The position numbers and the translations under genes are program-made. Positions 47,461 to 59,844 of a stretch of DNA of 64,000 nt are shown here, one piece after another. The stretch comes from Liolophura sinensis (Eukaryota; Mollusca; Polyplacophora; Chitonida; Chitonidae), in contig NC_088303.1 of assembly GCF_032854445.1 (NCBI RefSeq), positions 36,561,265-36,625,264 on the forward strand. Direction: 5' to 3'. The notes beneath the pieces were generated by a model. That model was not told the DNA's origin. It saw only the letters and a list, made by a program, of their open reading frames with translations, and searched no databases. Each line of letters starts with the position of its first letter. The first letter of the stretch is position 1.

Positions 47461-47556
47461 ATGATAATGGATCCACATGATATGGAGGACATCGCCGGCT
47501 TCGGGCCTACACCTGATTTTACCAGTCACATGCAGCATGTACCTGGACAGCTAGAT
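47461..47556 (+). CDS. Candidate first coding exon of an unidentified gene
   Basis: An open stretch of 32 codons (or 30 from the better-placed ATG at 47467, context ataATGg) encodes MEDIAGFGPTPDFTSHMQHV and a few flanking residues. It ends in phase 0 at a GTACGT donor. The codons are GC-richer at third positions (GAC ATC GCC GGC TTC GGG) than the AT-rich surroundings. No second exon was found before the next recognised feature and the protein family was not recognised, so this could be chance. Confidence 0.3.
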
Positions 47557-48058
47557 GTACGTGTATTCATACGATAACACTGTATGGATGGAGGAAAATT
47601 AGAGTCCTCGGGTTAAACCACCGACGAACTTTTCCAGATTTTGCCCACCATATTGGTCTTTATGTTACCTAATGAATAATTTTACTTCGTCCGTCTGTGT
47701 TTCTAAGTAATTCAACCACATCCTCAATTTGTAGACGCTCCACATTTCTTGAATGGCCGCTATATTGGCTCGTTTACCGTGAGTGTTTCGCATGAGAACG
47801 CGATGTTACTATTGTTACTGAGTTTCTCATATCGAGATCTAAAACCCTACTTGGGCATTGTCACATAACACGCACAGCAAACAAATAATATACATGTATG
47901 CCCCTCTCGCTGGGTTTTCTAAACATGTTTAACTGGAACTGACTTATATGAACGGAACACTGCTCAGTAGCCCGTGTTCTGTACAATGTAAGCATCGCAT
48001 CGTTTCTAATCCCTTAACTTTCTTCTTTAATGTACTTTAGTCAGTTGATTTGCTTCTT

Positions 48059-48112
48059 TTGGGTGGGGGTGAGGGTTGGTGGGGTGAAGGGGAAGGGGAG
48101 GGGATGGGTGCA
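48059..48112 (+). repeat. G-rich tract with quadruplex potential
   Basis: Multiple runs of three to five G in 54 bases, for example 'ggtgggggtgagggttggtg'. No gene is adjacent. Confidence 0.6.
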
Positions 48113-48299
48113 ATGTGTCGAAGGTTAGGCCAAATAAAGGCATGCGGGTGCCATGATGTCAAAAATAACAGTTGGACACAGACCTCCATTAGAACTTTCC
48201 GTTTTTCGGGAGGGAATTACGAATGTAATTCTGTGTGTATTTTAGGGTGTAAAGTATTTTCTTGCTGAGAAGACTGCCGCTTTTGGTGATCAGGTACAT

Positions 48300-49261
48300 G
48301 CTTTTTATCAAAATGATGGGAATTGTCTAAGCTTTGGGCAGGTATGAGTTTTACTAATGAAAGTTTGAAATTCTGGGCGAGAGGACACAAGGAGACAGGT
48401 GGTGATGAGTCTACGAGTGACGTACCGGTACCCTTGGCGTTGCTAGGCACCCCTCCCAGCTGCCGGCATAGGAAGGTCCTGATTTTGACGGTCAACCGTT
48501 GTCAATATTTTATGGCTTCTTTCTCACACGCTGGGTGAGGTATGCACCAAAGTTTATTGGGAACGGAATGCTTGGGGCTGAGCTACAGCGCTAAACGTTA
48601 ACATTGTCGCTTATGGAAAATTAATGGGTGTCTGTGGCCAGTACCTGGGAATTCTACGCATATAAACAACAGATGAAAACGAACGAGGGAAATTTTTTTA
48701 CAGAGATTTATCTGAACCCTCCTTTAAAAAATATAACATGGCGTATCTTTAAACTACATGTATATGGCGGCACTATCTTAAACAAACGTTTATCAATAGT
48801 TAAAAGCAAAGACAACATTATAAACAATATATATGCATCGATAATGCATCCCACATCAACTTTAAAAGGCGTAACTTTTTATTTTTGTGATATTACATAA
48901 CCGAGATAACGCAGGTGAAATTAAGCAAAATGGCGCACATTGAGAAAATAGAAAGTGCCGCCATGTTGTGCCTTTTAGCCATACATGAGCATGGGGTACG
49001 AGTGACAGAACAGTGTTTCCGGTTTCTCTACAACATGGCGTACCCATAGCCTCGTGAGAATTCCATATTCGAAGATGACTTAAAGAGTTGCCAAGCACTT
49101 TTCCAACCTTCCTTACAAACGACGAGGGGTATATTATTTACTGTCTTTTCTGTTAATTAAAAAATATTCCACCGCAATCTTGGAAAAATGATCGAAAAAC
49201 TGCTTTTATTGCCTTCATAAAGTTCGTATATACAAATATTCTAGAAGTATGCATTTCTGTG
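48300..49261. other. Non-coding sequence
   Basis: A 90-codon ORF at 48628-48900 has no recognised motif. Nothing else was supported. Confidence 0.4.
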
Positions 49262-49430
49262 ACTGACTGATTGGTGTTTCACGTCGAGAATATGACACAA
49301 ATACAATGGCGGTCAGGTCTTCGAGTTGATGGCCATGCATCGCCTGTCCTAATGTGTCTTAATGTACAAAAGTCTTGACACAATGTGAACCAGCGAGAGT
49401 TGAATTTGAGCCTGAGATCTCATTGGTCAG
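49262..49430 (-). repeat. Decayed SINE (ATTT-tail family)
   Basis: Both ends survive in the right order: 'gattggtgtttcacgtcgag' at the left and 'gagatctcattggtcagaga' at the right. The middle is largely eroded. Confidence 0.5.
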
Positions 49431-50221
49431 AGATATTTCACATACAGTGTATATACACGGACTGTTTTGACTTTGTCAAATGTTATACCGTTATATACCC
49501 CGACCTAAAACTTACCATTTCTTGAGAAATAAAACACATAACTGTGTATACAAATTTGCCTATTTGTCGTGCATACTGAAATACATGGTCTTCGAGCCGT
49601 GAGTTTTAAGCTTAACATCTCTGTCCGAGTGCATATGTGAGATATATGCAGAAGGGGTAAGCTCGGTGACTTAGTCATATATCTAAATAGGGGTAAAAAT
49701 ATTGACTTTTAGGAGACGAAATATCAAATCAGCAAGGGAAAACTCATAAATTGGGGCAACTCTGCGTCATTTACGTAGAATAGATTGAACACTTCTGGGT
49801 AAAACATGTCTCAGTCCCTCCCCCTCCCGACTCAGTGTGAAAAGAAGTCTTATTTACACCAATTTTGGATGAGACAAAAATTTTACCACTTAATTTTTGA
49901 TCATGTCTGAAAAAAAATATTTTAAACTTTATAGAAATACCGTGCAATGCACAAAATAGCCCTCGGTCACAAGCCCAGTTGCAACATTTTGTTGATATGG
50001 TATATGGAGGCTAAGGCCCAACGACCTTAAAATATAGGTCAAGGTCACTGGAAATCAAAAGGGTTTTCATGACTAGGCGCGCAAAGATATCGCAAACAAG
50101 TTTGATGAAAATTGTTCAAAGAGTTCAACAGATATTCCAAGTCTGTCATAAAAGTATTTTAAATCTCTTCAACGGCCTTGAAGAATGAACTTTGTAAACG
50201 TTTCTTACTTACCAAAGATAG

Positions 50222-50307
50222 CGGGGTTTTACCCCGGGTACTCCGCTTTCATATAAGTGCATGAAGAATGCTAACCACAGCGTTAAACAACACTCATATA
50301 AGTAAAA
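50222..50307 (+). repeat. SINE 3'-end remnant
   Basis: 'ggttttaccccgggtactcc' and 'cagcgttaaacaacactcat' match the general 3'-end pattern of molluscan SINEs (gcGTTAAACA-CA-TCA). It is a different subfamily from the better copies in this window. Confidence 0.45.
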
Positions 50308-51992
50308 ATGCACTTATTTAAACATACACGTCACACGACTCGCGCAGCGGTCTTTGTAGTGACAGCGGTCTCAGTAGATCTGCATGGCGCTAGCAGTTAA
50401 ACAACAAACAGATCAGTAAATCAACTAGTTTATTACATGCACACTTTTTTAATGTTTTGTGATCAAATACACAATGATGATTAATAAAAATGTGGCTAAA
50501 TGGTTGTTTACACATTAGTCTTAATCTAGGTCGTGGGTCTGTCGTATTTTAGCCCTTAGCGAGCTGCATTTGCCCTTGGTCTATAAGAAGGCCGACATGA
50601 AAACAACCATTTAACATGTATACATGTACTATGAAAATTCAAATCAATTAAGCCTGAAGTCCGACATACGTGAAACACTCACGAACCATGAAGGGGTGTC
50701 CAAAATTGATAAAAGTGTCCAAGACCTATTTCCAACACTATAGTTACTAAAGTAATACCTCAGAAATAAGATATATGTATATTAAATAAAGCTGGTAACA
50801 TGTAAAGGAGACACAATCATGGCGGTGATGGCTGTTTAGGATTCACCAGATACATCGCGGCTTTACAATTACAGGCGCAAAGAATTCAGCTACCTCACAC
50901 AGTGATTGTTCACTGCTGACAGAAAGTTTTGATGTGTATCAATAGTGAGCAGACACAACAGTCAAAGTTGCGGCGCGTATAATCGAGGAAAAACAAAACA
51001 TGACAAGGACAACATCGCGGAGAAACAGACAGCAGGCCGGAATTCCCGGCCCCGTGATTAAAACGGCGCACTGCTCTTATACACTTAGTCATGTTTATAC
51101 AAGTATACACTATTAAAGCCGAAATGTTATGTCTCCAACAATATTAAATGAAAGTTTGTTTGACAGTGGCACATGAGAATGAATGTGTATAATTTCACAT
51201 TAACACTTTTTAAAGTGTTAGAAACTTAACCCTTGAAATACATTACAGAGTTATGCTAAAGTGGTGACCGAGCACTATTTGAATGACATATTGACACTTT
51301 AGAGGGGTTGTGTTCCTCACCTTCATGATGCGTTTCACAAGCAGTCTTGTAACTCATATTTTCCAGCATATAACGTGTCGTGTCATTTTATCGCGTAAAA
51401 ATGTTGATAATTTAATATTTCCATTTCAACAGTGCACGTGTAATCTATATAACAAGGCAGCACAGTGTCGTGGGAAGAGGAAACCGATGAACTCGAAGTA
51501 AACCAGGTGCTTTTCCTAAGGAACTGATGATGGATTTTAATTGTCAGCATGTCATGCGTACACAGGTTTTCAATGAAAACATCATGCGCACACAGGTTTT
51601 AAATGTTCTTCGTCCCAAAATTGTGTGTTACATACGATCACGAATTAATGCATACTTCAACAATCTTATACCATCCATAATGTGAACATACAATTTAACC
51701 AAATAATAATACATCAATGGATATAAAGTGTAAAATGCCTACATTTGTCACAGTGTATAGCTCGCCCCCGGTCTGGATAGTTCTACCTCAGACTGGATAG
51801 TTCCACTTCCGGGCCGGATCAACTATGTCTCTTATATTTAGCTTCCGTTCTTGCTCTTAATTGTTTCTGGAGGTTTCTATGGAACATAATTGGGTAGACG
51901 TGTAGGTCTGTAGTTGCTATGACTGTTGCAGTTGAGACAGAAAGAAGTCAATTTTATGTGATTAATTATATGCCATATGTTTGCCATGTACC
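50308..51992. other. Non-coding sequence
   Basis: AT-rich, with a short repeated 'ctggatagttc(t/c)ac' near 51774-51806. No gene was recognised. Confidence 0.4.
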
Positions 51993-53064
51993 TACCGAGC
52001 CGTAAAAGTGACATGGTGAAAATAAAATTACTGGAAGAGAAGAGAACTATATGATAAACAAAAATAACATGGGGAAAAACTTTTGAGGGAAAGAAAATCT
52101 TTTTTTTTAACCACCTGAGTTTAGAAGTTGAGGCCCCGCCACAGGTCGTTTACCATTTTACAGCCAATATGGCAGCCACAGGCGAGCAACTCTCACTGAC
52201 CACTACATATTTAACTAGGGTATTACCATGAGATAAATAAGTTGTATTTTAAATTAAGAACAAGGATTACAATTGACATGATCGCCTTAACAGGTCAATT
52301 CCCATCTGTTTAAAAACGCATATTCTCAGCTGCCGCGCTGCAGGGCTTGTGAACTTCATGTACATGTACGACTTTGCTTGACGGGCATGACTAGGTCTTC
52401 GAAGACACAGTGACGTACTGAAAGAATAAAAGAGTATTCCGCTTTAGACCAACTAGGTGGGCAATGCATTTCCCTAGCTGTATCAACGAGGCAACTTGTT
52501 AAAGTAAGAGAAAGCTTAAATATGAAGTGATGTCAAACAGACAACTGAAATCTATGTCTAAAAATACTTTCATCTATTTTTTTTTCACATTTTTAAAGGG
52601 TTTGGAAAGGCATTGAAATGTTTGAATACTTTGGTGGGCTTTATGAACCACACTGACGGAATCTGGGAACTCTGACGTCACATCGCCATTATCATTTAGT
52701 GATACGAGCTTCTAGTTTTAGAGGTCTTTTCCTTTCATAAACAGATTTCAGAGACTATGTGGACTAAATTTAAAAAAAATACAAAGCACAGCGGGTAGAT
52801 CGCCCTTAAATAGCCCAGCTGAGTTCTTTTGATCTCAACTGCATAATCCATCCAGGGCAGCTCTATACATGTTATAGGGCCAAAGACCTTAACTTTATCA
52901 CATACATGTGTGAGGAAGGCTGTGATAAGTTTTAATCTTATCGTATCACTTTACTTGTAAACTCGCGGGATAAAAAAATTCTCTTCAAAAACTTTTTTTT
53001 CACCATGTAAATTTTTTTTTTCTCTGCAAATTTTTTTTCGCCATGTCACTTTTACGACGCCGTA
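51993..53064. mobile_element. 1.07-kb non-autonomous DNA transposon with inverted ends
   Basis: The left end 'taccgagccgtaaaagtgac' followed by 'atggtgaaaa' is mirrored at the right end, whose complement reads 'tacggcgtcgtaaaagtgac' + 'atggcgaaaa'. The same 16-bp core 'cgtaaaagtgacatgg' occurs at 36428 and, inverted, at 43325. No transposase is present, and the interior is non-coding. The superfamily was not determined. Confidence 0.75.
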
Positions 53065-53317
53065 CGCACATGTATCTGGCAAAAGGGTGCGGTGGTTTAG
53101 TTACCGGTTTCCTGCATGTATGCCAAAAAACTTACACGACTTATCAAATAAATAAAAAATATAAATCTACAAGTCGCACACCATTCCAATGAATAAACAA
53201 CTCTCAAGAAAAAATCTATTATATTTAACAGAAAGTCTGTTGTCTGAGTAATGATGCACAATGTATTCACAGCACACATATTCTATTATATTATCATAAA
53301 GATAGTTTTACTTACTG

Positions 53318-53578
53318 ATTTGATTTATTTGGTGTTTTACGCCGTACTCAAGAATATTTTACTTATAAGACGGCGGCCAGCATTATGGTGGGAGAAAAAT
53401 CGGGAAGAGCCAGGGGAATCCCCCGACCATCTGCAGGTTGCTGCCAGACCATCCCACGCACGGCTGGAGAGGAAGCCAGCATGAGCTGGACTTCAGCTCA
53501 CAGAGATCACATTGGTGAGAGGCGCCTGGTTCATCACACTGCGCTAGCGCGCTAACCAACTGAGCAGCGGAGGCCCCC
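53318..53578 (-). mobile_element. Near full-length SINE (ATTT-tail family)
   Basis: It runs from the head 'gggggcctccgctgctcagt' to the end 'ttcttgagtacggcgtaaaa'. It is close to the copy at 39850-40120 but lacks a long ATTT tail. Confidence 0.88.
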
Positions 53579-54161
53579 ATAAACATATAGTATGAAACTA
53601 ACCGGATACTGTGTTGATTTTAACACAGTATCGTGTTACAACAACAGAGTACATTCTATATAGTCAACAGCATCACTCAGTCAACAGGCAGAATTTAGAT
53701 CATTTAAAAGCGTATGCTATACACTGCTCTCATTGCTGTACATGCACATTCCGATGATATATCAGATACGCAAAATGCGAACAGGTCAAAAGTGTTCATT
53801 TTATATACATGATTTCATACATACACAACACAGCGTTGTGCTTCGCTTAGCTAAGCTAGCTACGATGACGTACGGTAAGGTACATAGTATATATTCCTGC
53901 TGGCTGAGCTCCATGTACATGCTTCAGTCAGCGATCTGCTTGACTGACAGAATTTCAAAAGAAGCATCCCTAGGTTGAGGTAATATATATATATACCAGC
54001 AATTGCGAAACAGGTGTACAAACATTGACAGCAAAGGGGGAAAAGGGGGAGGGGAGAAAAAAACAACAACAACGACACACAATTAGCTCGCGCTTCTGCA
54101 TTTTCTTATGTACATGCATACACAATTAAGCCGTGCAGTGGCTAGATAGTAGATTTACCAT

Positions 54162-54431
54162 GTATTTATTTATTTATTTATTTACTTCATTGATGTTTTA
54201 CGTCATCCTGAAGAATATTTCGCGTACACGACGGCGGGCAGCATTATGGCGAGAGGAAACCGGACAGAGCTTGGAGGAAACCCAAGACCAACACCACTAC
54301 GACAGGTTGTTGCAGACCTTCCGGCGTGCGACTGGAAAGGAAGCCAGCATGAGCGACCACACTGGTAGGGGACTTCTGGGTCACTGAGGTGCATTAGCAT
54401 GCTATAACTACTATATGCCACGGAGGCCCCG
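54162..54431 (-). mobile_element. Diverged full-length SINE (ATTT-tail family)
   Basis: Head 'cggggcctccgtggcatata', the central block and a (AAAT)n tail are present, with more mismatches than the copies at 39850 and 53318. This is an older insertion. Confidence 0.85.
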
Positions 54432-54924
54432 ATTTACTTAGCTTTGCGAATACTCGAAACCCACAATATATATTGATGAAGGAATTCGTCCTACATTGTC
54501 TTTCCTGGGCTCAAAAACTTCGTATCAAACATTCCTCTGTATCTGTGTGCAATATATATGCATTCGAGATTATGGGCTGTCTCGTGTGTGTCCAGGTCGC
54601 TGAGCTGCATGAAGTGCGGTACTTTATGCATTTATACAAAGATAAGTTCTGCTCACATGAGTTGCACATCTTACGGCGAATGTTATTAAACAGTCTGAGT
54701 GTCTTAATACGCGTCACGCGATTGTTGCATAGGCCTACATGCAAACATGAATGAATAGTGCTAGTATATACATAGTTACTTCAGACTCTGTACGGATGCA
54801 GCCCGCGGCGTAACCATGTGATAAAACACAATGCATTCCCTTGACAAATGAGGTCGCAAGTTCGGAAACAGCACTTAAAGATTTTGCTCCGGCGTTCAGT
54901 GAAGGGGGTTTATTATGTGAGTGT

Positions 54925-55026
54925 CGAAGGTCAGGGGTTTAATCCGGACACAAGCTCCATAAATCTGGCCACCATCAGATATCAGTGATATAAATTCTTG
55001 AGCATCGCGTTAAACATCAATCAAAT
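54925..55026 (+). repeat. Old SINE remnant
   Basis: A B-box-like 'caggggtttaatccgg' and, about 50 bp later, 'aaattcttgagcatcgcgtt' + 'aaacatcaatcaaat', the standard 3' end. The body is mostly lost. Confidence 0.55.
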
Positions 55027-55593
55027 TAGCATAATGCTTCAGCAGTGGCTCTTTCATTGGAAACGCTTTAGGGTATAAATAGAGAATGGTTAACATATAC
55101 AAGAGTACAATTTTAACCACGTTGAAGCATGACATATGCACCGATACAATGCATTTATATTGCCTGTTTGGAAGGAACTTCTCAAAACAGTAGCAGCAAG
55201 CATTTGGAATGTACGTATGTTTTCAGAACTGTCCACTTTTCCCAAGCTGATGTTTTCCTTGTACATGCACCAAATGGAATAATATATTAACAGAAGACAA
55301 ATAAACAAATGCATGCAGTTGTACAAATGTGCAGTGTATATGGCGTTAAGATGCCTTTTTCATATCGTTATTTCGGAATTGTATATGGAGAACAGATGGG
55401 GAAATGATGTACAGGCCGGTTGTAAAACATGGTGTACACAGCGTGGCAGTGTGTATATTTATTTACTTATTTATTTGAATGCCATGCACACTCATCATTT
55501 TTTCGCCTGTATAGGCCATATATACCGGTACGATGGCAGTAATTTTTCAAGTGTGGGTGAAACAGTAGTGCCCGACGTAAAAACAACCGAGTG

Positions 55594-55800
55594 AGTGAGT
55601 GCTTAGGGTTTAACGTCGTAGCCTACTTAACAATTTTTCAATCAAATGACAACGAAGGAGTCCTCAGGGTGCATGTAATGTGCCTCCTTGCTGCAGGACG
55701 GATCTACTTTATCCTGAACGCCAAGCAAGGTAGCTCAAACTTCCTCTGTATCTTAGGTGTGACCTGACTAAGGACTGACCCTGGATCTACCGCCCATACA
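55594..55800 (-). mobile_element. Internally deleted SINE (ACTC-tail family)
   Basis: The 3' part (ACTC tail, then 'taaccctaagcactcactca', 'ttcgttgtcatttgattgaa') and the 5' part ('tagatccagggtcagtcct', 'cttgcttggcgttcagga') flank a deletion of about 90 bp near 55708. Confidence 0.8.
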
Positions 55801-56887
55801 AAAACCGACCTTTCTGACGTACTAAAATGTTGGTGGACAACGAGGTGGTCTTCGACGAATACGTGACTTCACCAATTGCCATAAGAGCGTCGTCTACACC
55901 ATTTAGTCACCAATGAAAGGCTTCATAAACAGTGAGAACGGGGAGATATACAATTAAATTCCTGTACAAGGCCTAGATTGAACCCGGCATATGACCTGTA
56001 TACCTCGTATACCGCGTATAAGCGCTTTTCATAACTCGGCCACGACTCGCTCAGTTATACAGTGTATCGGCTCTTTACATTCTGGCATTTTGTGCCAATA
56101 AATGACACGACCGTCCTTGGCAATGGCTGGTCTAGGAACATATGTATCGGCCTAAAGGGTCAACACGTTTTATTTTTAGTAAATAAAATATTTTATTTTG
56201 TATATAATAAATATTTTTAGTATATACATTTTTCTCGCCGGTTGTTTGGGCTGCGGCCTTAAGCCAGGGGTATACATACATGTCCAGGTTTTACCTGGCG
56301 AAAGACAATGCATGGTTTATACTTAGGCACTCAGATTTCCTCCAGCCATTCACCCAATGGAGCGTCCCTATATCAAATCAAAACTCTTGATCAGTCTATA
56401 GATGACTCAAAGTATAAAGTTTGCTTGTAGCTATATGTAGGTATTTCCAAGTAAATTGATAGACTTAAAATTCCTGATTCCAAAGATCAGATATTCAGAA
56501 ATGTAGGCCCCCTATTTAGAAAACAAAAGGTTATTGCTCAATGAAAAATTGCTTATTGAAAAATAATAAAGGATACATTGACGTGGGAGTTGTATGCAGT
56601 GATAACGTAGTGAGGACGAGCTTTCATTCCGTGCTATAACAAGCATGATGAAGCCATTTGGGGACACAAATCTTTAGCTTCTAAGTTGAATCATGAGACA
56701 TGTACTGTTGATCCCGTGGGAAAAGACGCCCCTATAATGAATTGCTATCGTAATGTACAGTATAAATGTAATACATCCGATTTCCGGTGTAAGTAGTGGA
56801 AAAGGTCCAGCAGTCTTAAATGCCGACACAAAACTGCCGACGCATACATCGAGATTGGCCGGTATGTTGGCCTGCTTAAATTGTACA
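55801..56887. other. Non-coding sequence
   Basis: AT-rich; no gene or clear repeat was recognised. Confidence 0.45.
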
Positions 56888-56899
56888 TAGGCATGCACG

Positions 56900-56965
<66 letters not shown>

Positions 56966-56973
56966 CGTGCATG

Positions 56974-56977
<4 letters not shown>
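56888..56977. repeat. 90-bp perfect palindrome with (TA)n centre
   Basis: 'taggcatgcacggtg' at 56888-56902 is exactly complemented by 56963-56977, and the 60 bp between is pure alternating TA. The whole segment can extrude as a cruciform. A second (TA)n tract follows directly to about 57007. It lies about 440 bp upstream of the transporter TATA box. Confidence 0.92.
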
Positions 56978-57010
<33 letters not shown>

Positions 57011-57417
57011 GTGCGTGTTTGTGTGTGTATACAGTTATATTACAAATATATATACCTGTAAGCATTAAATGTGGTACATCTTGGTGACTTACAGCGGGAC
57101 TGTAGAACGTTATACTAGTGTACAATATAACAGTGGGCGTGGTTACATTTACAGCCCGCTATACTGAGCCTATACATATGTATTAATGATGTAATACATC
57201 TCTCTACAAGTACTAATGGGTTTTCTGATAATGGAGTGTTGGGGTATTGTTTATTAAGCCTGGGGAAGTATTAACAGTCTGGGTTTAATTTTAGTGTAGC
57301 AGTTGGATGTTGGATATGCGGACGCTTTCATTGACCATACTGCCAGAAAACGTGTCGTTCGACTGCACTCACTAGCCCCCTCCGGCATCCGTAGACTCGT
57401 CCGTTTGTAGCAGCGCG

Positions 57418-57425
57418 TATAAAAG
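57418..57425 (+). promoter_or_regulatory. TATA box of the SLC7-type gene
   Basis: A perfect TATAAAAG lies 109 bp before the start codon. This would place transcription start near 57445-57450, with a short 5' UTR of about 85-90 nt. No intron is needed between it and the ATG. Confidence 0.6.
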
Positions 57426-57533
57426 CGGTAAATACAGCTATAGTTGTCAACACGTGGGTAGACCTGTGGCAGCAAGGGTGGGTAAATGTATGGTGTGTGA
57501 CTGAATGGTCGCTGACCAGAAGTGAAGATCAAC

Positions 57534-57728
57534 ATGAAATCGAGGGGATCGAAAGATATTACGAAGGATCCATCGAACACTGCCTTCACCAACGGCACAG
57601 ATGGGGGAAACAAAATCGAGTTGAAACGCCGGATTACCTTGTTCAATGGTGTCGCCATCATCGTCGGTTCTATCGTGGGCTCAGGCATTTTCGTGTCGCC
57701 AAAAGGGGTGTTGAACGGTGCTGGGACG
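57534..57728 (+). CDS. SLC7-type amino-acid transporter light chain, first coding exon
   Basis: Encodes the N-terminus of a heteromeric amino-acid transporter light chain, a 12-helix plasma-membrane exchanger that pairs with an SLC3 heavy chain. The 65 codons give a hydrophilic cytosolic tail and then [18 protein letters not shown] and [19 protein letters not shown]. The GSGIF substrate-binding motif in the unwound part of helix 1 and the SPKGVL that follows are family hallmarks. It resembles the LAT1/LAT2/xCT branch (SLC7A5/8/11), but the exact member cannot be told from one exon. The ATG at 57534 has A at -3. The exon ends in phase 0 at a perfect GTGAGT donor. No second exon (SVGLSLVIW-like) is present before the window ends, so the first intron exceeds 6.2 kb. 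Confidence 0.9.
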
Positions 57729-59844
57729 GTGAGTGTTATCATTTTTTCCCGTTGTTTTTCGAAGAATTTATTTCCTCAGAATTCTTTGATAGTGTCGTGT
57801 GACCCTAGTTGAACTGCCAGTCTAGCCGTCCCGTGATACGTATGTTTACATGCCGTCTGTCTAGATGTTGACAGTCTTGCTTGTCGGGCTAGCTATTGCA
57901 TCATCGCACTGAGTATGCATGTGTTGGCCTACACCGTCGAGTTGGCGGTGTGGACATCACAGTCTTGCAATTTAAAGTCCCTGTAATTTACTGATGAATT
58001 ATAACTATATGCAGGGCTACATGGCATACCATGTTTTGAGTTCCGGAATGTGTTATCATGTAATTTGTTAAGTGGAAAGAAAGATGATAAAAAGTGAAAT
58101 AAGCAGAAAGTAGAAAGACATACACCATTAAAAACTTTTACTTATTTTATAAGATGTAGGCCTATTCTCATAATTAACGAGTCAGATATCATATGTGGAA
58201 TGTGCAGTGGATTTCCTGGACCTTATTGATAATTAATGTCTCCCTCATCACACAACTTAAGTGTACATATACTCAAATAGTTTTCGTGGTCTTAATTTCT
58301 GTTGGCGCTTGCATCATTTCTCTATTTTCTTCCCCTTTAGTGATTGTCTTACAGTGGTAAGCGTTTGCATTCACATTTGCATTCAAACAAATGTAAACAA
58401 AATCAGAATCTCAGTCTCACTTATATCACACTTATCAGTATGTATACATACACTATACACATACCGTTTGCAGCGAAATGACCTCTAATGTGGCAGAATT
58501 GTTTAGCATATTAAAGGTGATCGTTGCAATTAAGTTGTAAATATCAGAAATAAGGAAATAAAACTCTGGTGTTGTAACCTTGTTGTAATATTCACTTTGA
58601 TGTAACTTGTGAAAATCTGAAAAGGCAGATTGCCTGCTGCTGTAGTGAAATGAAGCATTATGTCGTCTGATCGAGCTAGAGGAGTAATCCGACATAGCCA
58701 TGTTTTTTTTCTTCTTTTTTCTTTTATGTGCATTTAAGTATCATTGCTTTTCTTTTTTTCTTGCGTTATTGCAGGGTTGGTAAAATAAAAAATAGCGTCA
58801 CAGGTGTATGCACACATATTGCTTCACATTGTTATGTAGATTATAAAGAATTACTACATGAACTGTAAATTTGGCCTCACAGCTACAGTTATGTGTTGCT
58901 GTAGTTCATTGAGCTTGTGCTCTTTAACAGAGGTTCATGGTTTAACACAACTTCCATTGTCTTGTATACTTTTTGTACATTATGTGTCTTGGTCAATCTT
59001 GCAGTTTATACCACAGATTTCTTTTCACCGATGACTTGCACGGAGTTCTAAGCGTGAACACTGCAGTACTATAATTAGACGTTAGAACCATTGGTTTGTG
59101 GCAAGGAGTTTAATGAAGCCTTCATAGGATGATTGCCTGTGTTAATTGTGGTTGATATTATTTATGTTAAAAAGCTTGTCAGAGGTTATAACATTGTCTG
59201 CAGTTAACTCCTTGAGATGTGAAATCTATGTGAGGTGACCGACAGTTTCAGGCTAGAGATGAAAATGGCCTCTTCTATATGTACCGAAGTATGCTAGCCT
59301 ACATATGCCCGGTGTGGCTACTACCATGTGAGGAATAAGATTGCTAAGGAGGGTGGTTAGGCAGGTAGAGGTACGGGCCATGTGTTTGTTGAGGAAAGAC
59401 TGGAGTACATCTGAAGTCTGTGGTGTTTCATATTTGTACTGACATTCAAGTAATCAAGTAGAAGGTACTATTAAGCTCTCTATCTCTCTCTTTCTCTATG
59501 TATATAATTTGGTATACATGTAAGTTTAGTGTGAACGTAATTTCTTCAAATATTTCTATGTTTCATGAAAGATGCATTTTTATTATGGTGTCTATCAAAT
59601 TGATACGGAGATGCAGCTCAAACATCCATAGACACCTGGCTGCATCATGTAATTATTACACATATCTATATGTTTATTGATGCATTTTTCCATTTATTTT
59701 CACTCTAGGCTGTGTCATTTGTCGTTGTAATCAACTGTTAATGAGTACAGGCACTCAGTCCATATAAAGTCCTGGAGTACATTTCCCATGTCATACAAAA
59801 CATAATGGGTTGTCATGAAAAGTCAGTCAACGTAGTCCTTATAT
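57729..59844 (+). other. SLC7-type gene intron 1, proximal part
   Basis: AT-rich intron sequence with pyrimidine-rich stretches. No exon or mobile element was recognised. Confidence 0.6.

Noticed and set aside
57522-57533. Start of the transporter at the upstream GTG (57522)
   Set aside because: A nuclear animal gene should use the ATG at 57534, which has A at -3.
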